From: Desulfobacteraceae bacterium UBA2230 | GTDB taxonomy: Bacteria > Desulfobacterota > Desulfobacteria > Desulfobacterales > Desulfosarcinaceae | Length of the DNA: 13,733 bases | Assembly (NCBI GenBank): GCA_002348005.1 | Contig: DDYQ01000161.1 | Location: 521 to 14,253 of the forward strand | Direction of reading: 5' to 3' | Shown here: piece by piece, positions 6,005-13,050 of the stretch | Position numbering within the stretch: the first letter of the stretch is position 1 | Layout of the letters: each line of letters starts with the position of its first letter | Translations under genes and position numbers: made by a program | The notes under the pieces: generated by a model | What the model was told of the DNA's origin: nothing | What the model saw: the letters and a program-made list of their open reading frames with translations, nothing else | Databases searched by the model: none

Positions 6005-7666
6005 CTAAGCCATCTTCTTTTGGGTGTAGTATTGTTGCCCGATCGAGACGATGTTGCTGACCAGCCAATACAATACCAAGCCAGAAGGGAAATTAATGAA
6101 GATGAATGTAAATACAATAGGCAGCAACATCATCATGCGCGCCTGGGCCGGGTCACCTGGAGGAGGCGACATTTTCTGCTGAAGGAACATGCTGGCCCCC
6201 ATCACGAGCGTCAGTACGGGAATTCCGAAAGGCGGCTGCATCAATGGGATGCTGACACCGAAATCGAAAAGCCGGTCGGGTGCCGCAAGGTCATTGATCC
6301 ATCCGAGGAACGGTGCGTGGCGCAGTTCGATGGCCTGATACAACATCTGGTACAGAGCGAAGAAGACCGGAAGTTGAACGAGCATCGGCAAACACCCGCC
6401 CATCGGGTTGATTTTGTAGGTTCGATAAAGCCCCATAATCTCCTGGTTCATACGGGCTTTGTCGTTTTTGTATTTTTCCCTTATTTCCTGCATCAGCGGC
6501 TGCAGTTTACGCATTTCACTCATCGATTTATAGCTTTTCCCGGCGAGCGGCCAGAACGCAACCCGGGTCACGATAGTCAAAATTATGATGGCGATTCCAT
6601 AATTTGGAATGAACCCGTAAATAAAGTTCATGAACCACAGACAGGGCCTGGCAATAAAATCGAACCAGCCGAAATCGATAGCGCGATCCAGTTCATTGTT
6701 CAGGCTGCGCAGGACCGACAAACTTTTGGGGCCCATGAACAGGCCGAACTCGAAACTTCTTTTTTGTTGCGGGGCAATAGGATCGCTTTTTAGAATCAGA
6801 TGGTTTGAAAGGATCTTATCCTGGTACTCCGGAACCATTTGACCTTGTAGGGCCTCCCGGGGAACCAGGCTGTTCATGAAGTACCGGGATTCATTCGACA
6901 CCCAGCGCACCAGGCCTTCATTCGTTTGTTTCTCTTCTATGTCCTTGGGCTTGACCTGCACCAGGCTGTTGTCGATCAAGCCACTGGGGCCTTCAAACCC
7001 ATAGCTCTGTTTTTCAAGTGTCATAATGCTGCGCAAGGTCATCTGCAGCGGGGTCGCTCGGGGCGTCGGCCCGCCGTTGAACACATTTACCGACAGCCCG
7101 ATCAAATAACTGTCCGGCGAAAAGCTGTACACCTTTTCGACCTGCAGCCCATCGTTGGTTTGGGTGCTGAAATGAAGGCTGAACGATTCGCGGGATAGAT
7201 CGATACGCTCGCGCGTCTCACTGCTTTGATACACACCACTGGCCAGTTCGTCATTGATGTCGCCGTTGAGCGAAAGCAGATAGCTACCGCCAGACATCTC
7301 TGGCGATACAAGGGATTTCGCTGGGGCGTCGGGTTCGACATGTTCCCGGTACTTTTTCAAAGCCATGTCGATCACTGCCGCACCCTTTTCGGACAAGGTA
7401 ACTGTGTACAGCGGTGTATCGACGGTGAACTGTCGGATAGGGCCGCTTGGCCGTGTCGGTGCGGTTTCGGTTCCGCTGAGAGGTGCGGCGGGCGTCGTAC
7501 CTGGTCCAGTTTCGCTAGGGGATGCCGGTGCGGGCGCCACGGCGGTGGGTTGCCGGGTTTCTTCAACAGTCGGTGTCGGTGGCGCTGGAGGTGTAAAAAA
7601 AATATTCCATAACAAGAAAACAACGAAAGAGAGCGCAATGGCAATAGGTAAACGTGCTTGTTCCAT
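6005..7666 (-). CDS. yidC: Membrane protein insertase YidC (Oxa1 family)
   Basis: YidC inserts and folds inner-membrane proteins, alone or with SecYEG. The 553 residues match the Gram-negative form: TM1 at about 5-23, a Pro/Thr-rich stretch (25-70), a large periplasmic beta domain (about 78-325), then the conserved insertase core with hydrophobic segments near 341-376, 425-445, 479-496, 511-525 and 527-546. Arg368 (TRVAFWPL) corresponds to the groove arginine needed for insertion. The cytoplasmic C1 hairpin (about 380-415, rich in Lys and Glu) and NPMGGCLPMLVQLPVF (420-435) are typical. The large periplasmic domain shows that the organism is Gram-negative. GAGGAG lies six bases before the ATG. 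The gene is 128 bases after yidD and just before jag. Confidence 0.98.
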   Translation of the reverse strand: MEQARLPIAIALSFVVFLLWNIFFTPPAPPTPTVEETRQPTAVAPAPASPSETGPGTTPAAPLSGTETAPTRPSGPIRQFTVDTPLYTVTLSEKGAAVIDMALKKYREHVEPDAPAKSLVSPEMSGGSYLLSLNGDINDELASGVYQSSETRERIDLSRESFSLHFSTQTNDGLQVEKVYSFSPDSYLIGLSVNVFNGGPTPRATPLQMTLRSIMTLEKQSYGFEGPSGLIDNSLVQVKPKDIEEKQTNEGLVRWVSNESRYFMNSLVPREALQGQMVPEYQDKILSNHLILKSDPIAPQQKRSFEFGLFMGPKSLSVLRSLNNELDRAIDFGWFDFIARPCLWFMNFIYGFIPNYGIAIIILTIVTRVAFWPLAGKSYKSMSEMRKLQPLMQEIREKYKNDKARMNQEIMGLYRTYKINPMGGCLPMLVQLPVFFALYQMLYQAIELRHAPFLGWINDLAAPDRLFDFGVSIPLMQPPFGIPVLTLVMGASMFLQQKMSPPPGDPAQARMMMLLPIVFTFIFINFPSGLVLYWLVSNIVSIGQQYYTQKKMA

Positions 7667-7767
7667 GTGGGACTCCTCAAAATGATTCCGGGCGCACGAA
7701 AATGGTCGGCTGGATCTTAACCGAGGGCTTCGATGGGCGACAACTGATTCAGGTGGTCTTGGCGGAG

Positions 7768-7793
7768 GTACCGCGCCGTTTAGCCACCGGTAC
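7768..7793 (-). other. Hairpin after yidD
   Basis: GTACCG (7768-7773) pairs with CGGTAC (7788-7793) right after the yidD stop codon, with a 14-base loop and no T-run. It may reduce or process the transcript between yidD and yidC. The remaining bases of the 128-base gap show nothing beyond the yidC ribosome-binding site. Confidence 0.3.
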
Positions 7794-7794
7794 G

Positions 7795-8043
7795 TTAAGG
7801 CACCGGATCGTAACCGCCGGCGTGCCAGGGATTGCAGCGCAACAAACGCTTGACCGCCAGAGTAGAGCCTTTAATAGCCCCGTGGCGGCGGATGGCCTCC
7901 AGCGCGTACTGGGAACAGCTCGGGCTGAACCGGCATGCCGGTCCCACAAGCGGTGAGACCAGCAACTGATACGCCCGTATCAGAACCGTGGCCAGAACGT
8001 TGACCAGCAGCCTAACGGCACTCTGTTTCCCTAATTTGCTCAA
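7795..8043 (-). CDS. yidD: Membrane protein insertion efficiency factor YidD
   Basis: YidD is a small peripheral inner-membrane protein that helps YidC-dependent insertion. The core is unmistakable: [13 protein letters not shown], then [19 protein letters not shown], the basic LAVKRLLRC, and [12 protein letters not shown] at the C-terminus. The start is uncertain. TTG at 8043 (82 residues) fits the family length and has GGAAAG five bases upstream. GTG at 8070 (91 residues) and ATG at 8118 (107 residues) are in frame but lie deeper inside rnpA. With the TTG start the gene overlaps the end of rnpA by 32 bases, typical of this pair, so coupled translation is likely. yidC follows after 128 bases. 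Confidence 0.9.
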   Translation of the reverse strand: MSKLGKQSAVRLLVNVLATVLIRAYQLLVSPLVGPACRFSPSCSQYALEAIRRHGAIKGSTLAVKRLLRCNPWHAGGYDPVP

Positions 8044-8392
8044 AGAGGCTTTCCAAGGATAAAACAGCACGGCGCGGTGGGATATCGGCCGCCGCTCTTT
8101 TGGCGATAACGTTGACATCCCAGCTTTTTGCGAGCACCTGCCGATTTAGCCTGAAGTAGTTCCGAGTAATGCGTTTAATGCGATTGCGTACCGCAGCTTT
8201 GCCCACTTTCCGAGTAACGGTGATCCCGAGACGGCAACGATTCAGATTGTTCAGACCGGCATAGGCGATGAAATGACGGTTTTGCACTTTTCTACCGTGC
8301 TGTGCCAGAAAAAGAAATTCGGGTCGCCGGAGCAACCGGTCTGCTTTGGTGTAAGTTTGTTTTGCCGTTGGATCTTTCGGTTCCAATGTCAC
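8012..8392 (-). CDS. rnpA: Ribonuclease P protein component
   Basis: RnpA is the small basic protein of RNase P, which cuts the 5' leader from precursor tRNA together with the M1-type RNA. The 126 residues include [11 protein letters not shown] (19-29), a central strand region, and the RNR signature [14 protein letters not shown] (68-81) that contacts the RNA. Many Lys and Arg residues fit. The frame begins at GTG (8392); an upstream in-frame TGA limits extension, and no ATG is available. AAAAGG lies about 12 bases upstream, further than ideal; a TTG two codons later is an alternative start. It lies 213 bases after rpmH, an unusually wide gap for this pair, and its 3' end overlaps yidD. Confidence 0.95.
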   Translation of the reverse strand: MTLEPKDPTAKQTYTKADRLLRRPEFLFLAQHGRKVQNRHFIAYAGLNNLNRCRLGITVTRKVGKAAVRNRIKRITRNYFRLNRQVLAKSWDVNVIAKRAAADIPPRRAVLSLESLFEQIRETECR

Positions 8393-8476
8393 TCGTGATT
8401 CGAACCTTTTAGGTCGCCATCATCTCAATCGTGCATTCGGGCTTGGATTGCTAAGCATCCCGATCAAAACCCGCCA

Positions 8477-8540
8477 GCGCAAGTCCAAGGCCTGCGCTCC
8501 ACCCGCCGCATCGTTTCAGCGGCGTCATGCGCATTGCGCA
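8477..8540 (-). other. Three consecutive hairpins in the rpmH-rnpA spacer
   Basis: The 213-base spacer (8393-8605) holds, on the transcribed strand, a 7-bp hairpin with one G-U pair (8477-8483 with 8491-8497), a perfect 6-bp GC hairpin (8504-8509 with 8519-8524, loop 9) and a 5-bp hairpin TGCGC/GCGCA (8528-8532 with 8536-8540, loop 3). No T-run follows any of them, and no convincing reading frame is present; a 27-codon frame exists but is not protein-like. Confidence 0.45.
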
Positions 8541-8605
8541 ACCGATTCGTCTGCTGTTTTGAAGCGAGTCTTGTATCGTTTTCACACCCTAATCCGCATC
8601 GATTG

Positions 8606-8737
8606 TTATACCAGACGCTTACGTCCTTTGGCGCGACGTCGATTCAGCACAAGGCGCCCACTTTTGGTAGACATGCGCTTGCGAAATCCGTGCGTCCGCA
8701 CCCGCTTGATTCTGCTCGGTTGAAACGTTCTTTTCAT
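8606..8737 (-). CDS. rpmH: 50S ribosomal protein L34
   Basis: This short gene encodes 43 residues beginning [20 protein letters not shown] and ending [11 protein letters not shown], the classic L34 sequence with its conserved start KRTFQPS, HGFRxRM and the KGRKRL tail. L34 is a small basic protein bound to 23S rRNA in the large subunit. The ATG at 8737 follows AAGGA at a suitable distance, and the stop is TAA at 8606-8608. A sigma70-like promoter lies about 80 bases upstream, and the leader contains a strong hairpin. It heads the rpmH-rnpA-yidD-yidC-jag-mnmE series on the minus strand. Confidence 0.98.
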   Translation of the reverse strand: MKRTFQPSRIKRVRTHGFRKRMSTKSGRLVLNRRRAKGRKRLV

Positions 8738-8769
8738 TCTTCGCTTCCTTTATCGTCGGGTACTCCCTG

Positions 8770-8788
8770 TCGGACGCCGGGCGTCCGA
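8770..8788 (-). promoter_or_regulatory. Strong GC hairpin in the rpmH 5' leader
   Basis: TCGGACGC (8770-8777) pairs perfectly with GCGTCCGA (8781-8788) around a 3-base loop. It lies between the predicted promoter and the rpmH ribosome-binding site, so it should be in the untranslated leader. It could stabilise the mRNA or take part in ribosomal-protein autoregulation; the function is unknown. Confidence 0.5.
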
Positions 8789-8814
8789 GGATTCCGATTC
8801 CGTTGAACCCGCGA

Positions 8815-8843
8815 AAATAACCACACCCCTATTTAAAAGTCAA
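8815..8843 (-). promoter_or_regulatory. Sigma70-like promoter for rpmH
   Basis: On the minus strand TTGACT (8843-8838) and TTATTT (8820-8815) are separated by exactly 17 bases. The -35 element is near consensus; the -10 is weaker. It lies in the AT-rich part of the gap between rng and rpmH and is oriented towards rpmH, so the cluster probably has its own promoter apart from rng. Confidence 0.6.
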
Positions 8844-8884
8844 CTAAAATAGCTAACACAATCGGCCTCTTTGCCCTGTAGCGC

Positions 8885-10429
8885 TCAGGGTTTCATCATC
8901 TCGAGGATTTCGAATTCTTCCAGATGAAATCGCCGGTCCGGATAGATGGTGATCTGCTTGCCGATCGCTTGCTCCAGCGAGGTAATGATATGGTTTTCTT
9001 CTCCCAGCAAGAGATCGGCGATTTGCGGGCTGACCTTCAGCGTGAGGCCGAGGCCGGCCATATCCGAAGCATTGCGAAGAATCTCGCGGTGAATGTTGTA
9101 GCAGATACTCTGTCCAGAAAGCAGGTATCCTTCGCCTTCGCAATAGAAACAGGGTTCGCACAACTGGCGGGTCAGCGGTTTACGGATGCGCTTGCGGGTC
9201 ATCTGGATCAGGCCCATATCGGACATGGGCAGAATATGCGTTTTGCTGCGGTCCTTGGAAAAAGCCTCATTCAGGGCATTAAATACCTTCTCCTGATTGG
9301 ATTTTTTTTCCATGTCGATAAAATCGATAATGATGATGCCGCCGATGTCGCGCAGACGAATCTGGTAGGCAATCTCCTTGACCGCTTCCAGATTGGTCTT
9401 CAAAATGGTCTCTTCAAGGTTATGCTTTCCGACATAGCGTCCGGTATTAACATCGATGGCCACCAGCGCCTCGGTATGTTCGATGACGATGTAGCCTCCC
9501 GACTTGAGCCACACCTTCTTTTTTAGCGCCCTCGAAATGTCGCCTTCCAGGTTAAAGGCGTCCAGGATCGGCTCCTTGCCCTCGTAAAGATCGACAGTCG
9601 ATTTGAGGCTGGGCATGAAAGTATCCAGAAAAGAGAGGATCGACTGATACCCGCTGCGCGAATCGATAATCAGTTTCTCGGCGTCGTGCAGCAGCAGGTC
9701 ACGAACGGCGCGCAAGCGAATATCCAGTTCTTTGTGGATTAGCGCCGGGGTCGGGGCGGATTTAAACCTGCGCTGAATGCCCTGCCATAAATTTTTGAGA
9801 AATTCCATTTCCTGGGCGATCTTCTCTTGCCCGACGCCTTCAGCGGCGGTGCGCACGATATACCCCTGGTTATCGCTGCGGAGCTGGGCGACAGCCTGTT
9901 TCAGGCGGGCGCGTTCAGTTTCATCGTCGATACGGCGTGAAACCCCGATATGGGTAGATGTCGGCATGAGCACGAGAAAGCGGCCCGGCAGTGAAATATG
10001 CGAGGTGATCCGGGCGCCTTTGGTCCCTATGGGGGATTTGGCCACCTGAACCAGCATCTCCTGCCCTTCGCTGATCAGGTCGATGATATTAATGTCGTTG
10101 CGGCCGTTTTCGCCGGTGGGCGCAATTTTACCCTCAAGACCCGGTCCGCTCTTTTCCTCCTCGCCGTCTTCACCGAAAAAGGAGGCCATTTCAGCGTTAT
10201 CGGTATGAATATCGTTGACGTAGATAAAAGCGGCCTGATGCAGGCCGATATCCACAAAAGCCGCCTGCATACCGGGCAACACGCGTTGTACCCTGCCTTT
10301 ATATATATTGCCGGTGCTGTCGGAGGCGCCGGTGCGTTCAATAAACAGCTCGACGATAGTGCCGTCTTCGACCAACGCCACGCGTGCCTCGTGAGCGGTA
10401 TCGTTGATAATTATTTTTTTGTTGGCCAT
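8885..10429 (-). CDS. rng: Ribonuclease G (RNase E/G family)
   Basis: RNase G is an endoribonuclease that matures the 5' end of 16S rRNA and cuts mRNAs with 5'-monophosphate ends. The 514 residues contain the split S1 domain (NIYKGRVQRVLPGMQAAFVDIG at about 41-62, then VQVAKSPIGTKGARIT) interrupted by an acidic insertion (about 75-115). Next are the 5'-sensor and RNase H-like regions, the DNase I-like catalytic part with AIDVNTG (Asp326) and IIIIDFIDME (Asp369), and the Zn-link CEPCFYCEGEGY (Cys427 and Cys430 the likely ligands). There is no long RNase E-type scaffold tail, which favours RNase G. The ATG at 10429 follows CAGGTG; a GTG two codons upstream is possible. It is 49 bases after the radical SAM gene and probably co-transcribed with it. 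Confidence 0.97.
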   Translation of the reverse strand: MANKKIIINDTAHEARVALVEDGTIVELFIERTGASDSTGNIYKGRVQRVLPGMQAAFVDIGLHQAAFIYVNDIHTDNAEMASFFGEDGEEEKSGPGLEGKIAPTGENGRNDINIIDLISEGQEMLVQVAKSPIGTKGARITSHISLPGRFLVLMPTSTHIGVSRRIDDETERARLKQAVAQLRSDNQGYIVRTAAEGVGQEKIAQEMEFLKNLWQGIQRRFKSAPTPALIHKELDIRLRAVRDLLLHDAEKLIIDSRSGYQSILSFLDTFMPSLKSTVDLYEGKEPILDAFNLEGDISRALKKKVWLKSGGYIVIEHTEALVAIDVNTGRYVGKHNLEETILKTNLEAVKEIAYQIRLRDIGGIIIIDFIDMEKKSNQEKVFNALNEAFSKDRSKTHILPMSDMGLIQMTRKRIRKPLTRQLCEPCFYCEGEGYLLSGQSICYNIHREILRNASDMAGLGLTLKVSPQIADLLLGEENHIITSLEQAIGKQITIYPDRRFHLEEFEILEMMKP

Positions 10430-10478
10430 AAGCACCTGATGACATCAAGAGAGGAAAGGTCGTTGCGCGCAACGCCAC

Positions 10479-12980
10479 TCACCTCGGTTGTGAACAGTGA
10501 TCAGACAGTTTGCAGATACGTGCCGCTGTCAGAGCTTCGCCGCTAAACCCGAAAAGCGCAACCAGAATCTCGGCTGGACGGATCGTATGGCCGTCAAGCG
10601 GCCTAATGCTCAGATAAAGGCTTGAATCCTCAAGCCGCAGGTGCTCGATACACTGCTTGAGGTCAATCTTGTGCCCCCCCCGACGGGCTGCACGTGTGTG
10701 CGGCCAGCTCGTGCGTGCGTGGAATACCCGGATGGCTTCGGAATCAAACCCGGCATCGTGCGCAACACGATACCAAAGTGCGTTGTCGGGGTTTGAAGAG
10801 GATAGGGCCGCCGGGCGCGCCGTCACAATGCGCAGGCCGGCCGGCAACTGGGCATTGATCAGCGCCGGCAGATCTCTGCCGGCCTGCTCGCTCGACACCT
10901 TGACGCGCATGCGTTCGCCTTCGCTTTCCATCCCCACCGGCAGCGGATCGTCAAACGATATGCGGGGCATGGGGTGAAATCCTTGCGAATATTGAACCGA
11001 AACCCCGGCACGCCGTAGCGCGCGGGCGAAGATGTGCGCCATTTCGAGATGCCCGAACAGCCGCGCCGGACCTCGCTTGCTGTAGATGAACTCCCAACGG
11101 ACGTAGTGCGACTCGGACCTGGCCGGCGGCGCCGGCTCCGGGGGCACGAAATTGCGAAAAACGCGTGGTTGGATGGTGTCGAAATCGCACACACCGCAGC
11201 CGTGGCACGCCCCATGTCGGCAATCGTCCGTTTTTTCGCCCTTTTGAGCGGCATACCATTGATCTTTTAGAAAATCAGAGGCGGCACCGGCATCCATGTG
11301 GCCCCAGGGCAACGGTTCATCCAGGTCCCGTGAACGCGTGGTATAGAATGCCATGTCCACGCCACAGCTCTCGAATGCCTGCTGCCATCGTGTAAAATCG
11401 AATCGGTCGGTCCAACCGTCGAAGCTGCATCCATTAATATGCGCGCGCTCGATCACTTTGGACAAGCGCCGATCGCCGCGTGCCAGCACGCCCTCCAGCA
11501 GGCTCATTTCGGGTTGTTGCCATTTGACATGAACACCCTGCCGATCCAGCTGCGCCTTGAGATAATCGATCCGCGCCTGCGAGTCGTACAGATCGCACTG
11601 CGCGGCCCACTGAAAGGGGGTATGCGGCTTGGGTATGAATGTGGTCAGGCTGACGTTGAGCGTGTTGCGCCGGCGAAGGCTACTAATATTGCGAAGATCG
11701 CGGACCAACTCGACGATAGCCTCCAGGTCGGCTTTGGTTTCAGTGGGCAAGCCGATCATGAAATAGAGTTTGATTACGCGCCAGCCCAGGCTGAAAGCGT
11801 CCCGAACGGTTGCAAATACGTCCTCGGCAGCGATATTCTTGTTGATCACATCGCGCAGCCGCTGACTGCCGGCTTCAGGGGCGATGGTAAAGCCGGTTTT
11901 TCGCACCTGCCGAATCAATTGCATCATCTGCGGCGTCAGCGTACCGGCCCGGATAGAGGGCAGCGAAAGCGCCACCCGCTCGCGGCCGCAATAATCCATC
12001 AGACTCTGCATAAGCGGTCCCAGACACGTATAGTCACCGGTGCTAAGGGACAACAGCGAGAGATCCTCGTACCCGGTAGCGGCCAGGGACTTTTCCGCAA
12101 GGGCAAGCAGCCGCTGCGGCGACCGCTCGCGAACCGGACGGTAGATCATGCCTGCCTGGCAGAAACGACAGGCCCGACTGCAGCCGCGCGAAATCTCCAG
12201 CCGCAGCCGGTCATGCACCGGGCGACCGAAGGGGACCACGGGGCGGTCGGGAAACTCGGCCTGATCCAGATCGGCCACAATGGCGCGCCGGATCTGCACA
12301 GGCGCCTCCCTGCGCGGCGTCAGCCGCTGGAACCCGCGTGCATCGTAATCCGGTTCGTAAAAGGCGGGGATATAAACCCCCGGCAGCCGCGACCACTCCC
12401 TCAACAGCGCCGGCCGTGAGGTGCTCCCGCCGGAGCGCCACGCCATCCACTGCTCGGACATGCGCAGAATCAGCTCTTCGCCGTCGCCGAACACCATGGC
12501 ATCGAAGAAGTCGGCCATTGGTTCCGGATTGCACACGCAGGGACCTCCGGCGATGACCAGAGGGTCGGCGGCCCGGCGGTCGACCGCGCGCAACGCCAAC
12601 CCGGATAAATCCAACATGTTGAGGACATTGGTGTAATTGAGTTCATACAGCAGGCTGAAGCCGATGATGTCAAAATCGGCCAATGGGCGTTGCGACTCCA
12701 AAGTGAATAGCGGCGTGCCGCGGCGTCGCAGTTCCGCCTCCATGTCCTGCCCCGGAGCGAAGACCTGTTCGGCCGCGATTCCATCGCGCCGGTTGAGAAC
12801 ATCATAGAGGATTTGCAGACCGAAATGCGAGGTGCCGATTTCGTAAAGATCAGGAAACGCCAGTGCGATCTTGAGACGCACATCGGCGGGTGCTTTGCGG
12901 CAACGATTGGGCTCCGTGCCCAGATAACGGCTGGGTTGGTTGATCCGGGGCAAGATATCTTGAATCGAGAACTCGTGCAT
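10479..12980 (-). CDS. TIGR03960-type radical SAM protein fused to a DUF2344 (TIGR03936) domain
   Basis: The product is 833 residues. Residues about 1-240 are a B12-binding-like region (FPDLYEIGTSHFGLQILYDVLN, AGGPCVCNPEPMADFFDAMVFGDGEE) without an obvious cobalamin histidine motif. The radical SAM core carries the cluster motif ISRGCSRACRFCQAG (Cys267, Cys271, Cys274). A cysteine-rich segment DCRHGACHGCGVCDF (Cys587, 592, 595, 598) may hold a second metal or Fe-S site. Residues about 624-833 are the DUF2344 domain (YVRWEFIYSKRGPARLFGHLE, YSQGFHPMPRISF). In many bacteria these two parts are separate neighbours or fused, next to rng, as here. The substrate is unknown; association with RNase G suggests RNA or ribosome chemistry, by inference only. 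The ATG is at 12980, divergent from the protease gene. Confidence 0.93.
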   Translation of the reverse strand: MHEFSIQDILPRINQPSRYLGTEPNRCRKAPADVRLKIALAFPDLYEIGTSHFGLQILYDVLNRRDGIAAEQVFAPGQDMEAELRRRGTPLFTLESQRPLADFDIIGFSLLYELNYTNVLNMLDLSGLALRAVDRRAADPLVIAGGPCVCNPEPMADFFDAMVFGDGEELILRMSEQWMAWRSGGSTSRPALLREWSRLPGVYIPAFYEPDYDARGFQRLTPRREAPVQIRRAIVADLDQAEFPDRPVVPFGRPVHDRLRLEISRGCSRACRFCQAGMIYRPVRERSPQRLLALAEKSLAATGYEDLSLLSLSTGDYTCLGPLMQSLMDYCGRERVALSLPSIRAGTLTPQMMQLIRQVRKTGFTIAPEAGSQRLRDVINKNIAAEDVFATVRDAFSLGWRVIKLYFMIGLPTETKADLEAIVELVRDLRNISSLRRRNTLNVSLTTFIPKPHTPFQWAAQCDLYDSQARIDYLKAQLDRQGVHVKWQQPEMSLLEGVLARGDRRLSKVIERAHINGCSFDGWTDRFDFTRWQQAFESCGVDMAFYTTRSRDLDEPLPWGHMDAGAASDFLKDQWYAAQKGEKTDDCRHGACHGCGVCDFDTIQPRVFRNFVPPEPAPPARSESHYVRWEFIYSKRGPARLFGHLEMAHIFARALRRAGVSVQYSQGFHPMPRISFDDPLPVGMESEGERMRVKVSSEQAGRDLPALINAQLPAGLRIVTARPAALSSSNPDNALWYRVAHDAGFDSEAIRVFHARTSWPHTRAARRGGHKIDLKQCIEHLRLEDSSLYLSIRPLDGHTIRPAEILVALFGFSGEALTAARICKLSDHCSQPR

Positions 12981-13050
12981 GTTAGTTTATGTTCTGTTTT
13001 CGACGCGCTCAACGCGCCAATTATATGAGAAAATTGTAAAATTTACTTTC
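12981..13050. promoter_or_regulatory. Divergent intergenic region between the radical SAM and protease genes
   Basis: These 70 bases must hold the start signals for both directions. The protease side is very AT-rich. The minus strand shows an ideal TATAAT (13026-13021) without a good -35 at 16-18 bases; on the plus strand TAAAAT at 13037-13042 is a possible -10. No Shine-Dalgarno sequence is seen before the protease ATG. I cannot fix exact promoters. Confidence 0.4.

Noticed and set aside
8453..8536. 27-codon minus-strand frame in the rpmH-rnpA spacer (MRMTPLKRCGG...)
   Set aside because: There is no ribosome-binding site, the composition is poor, and it coincides with the hairpins; more likely noncoding.
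8874..8890. Hairpin CCCTG/CAGGG at the rng stop as a terminator
   Set aside because: The stem is only five base pairs and no T-run follows on the minus strand.
10247..10256. DnaA box-like ATATCCACA
   Set aside because: It is a single near match inside rng coding sequence, without neighbours.
11439..12419. Long plus-strand open frame of 326 codons
   Set aside because: It is antisense to the radical SAM gene, whose frame carries clear motifs; GC-rich codon use opens the opposite frame.
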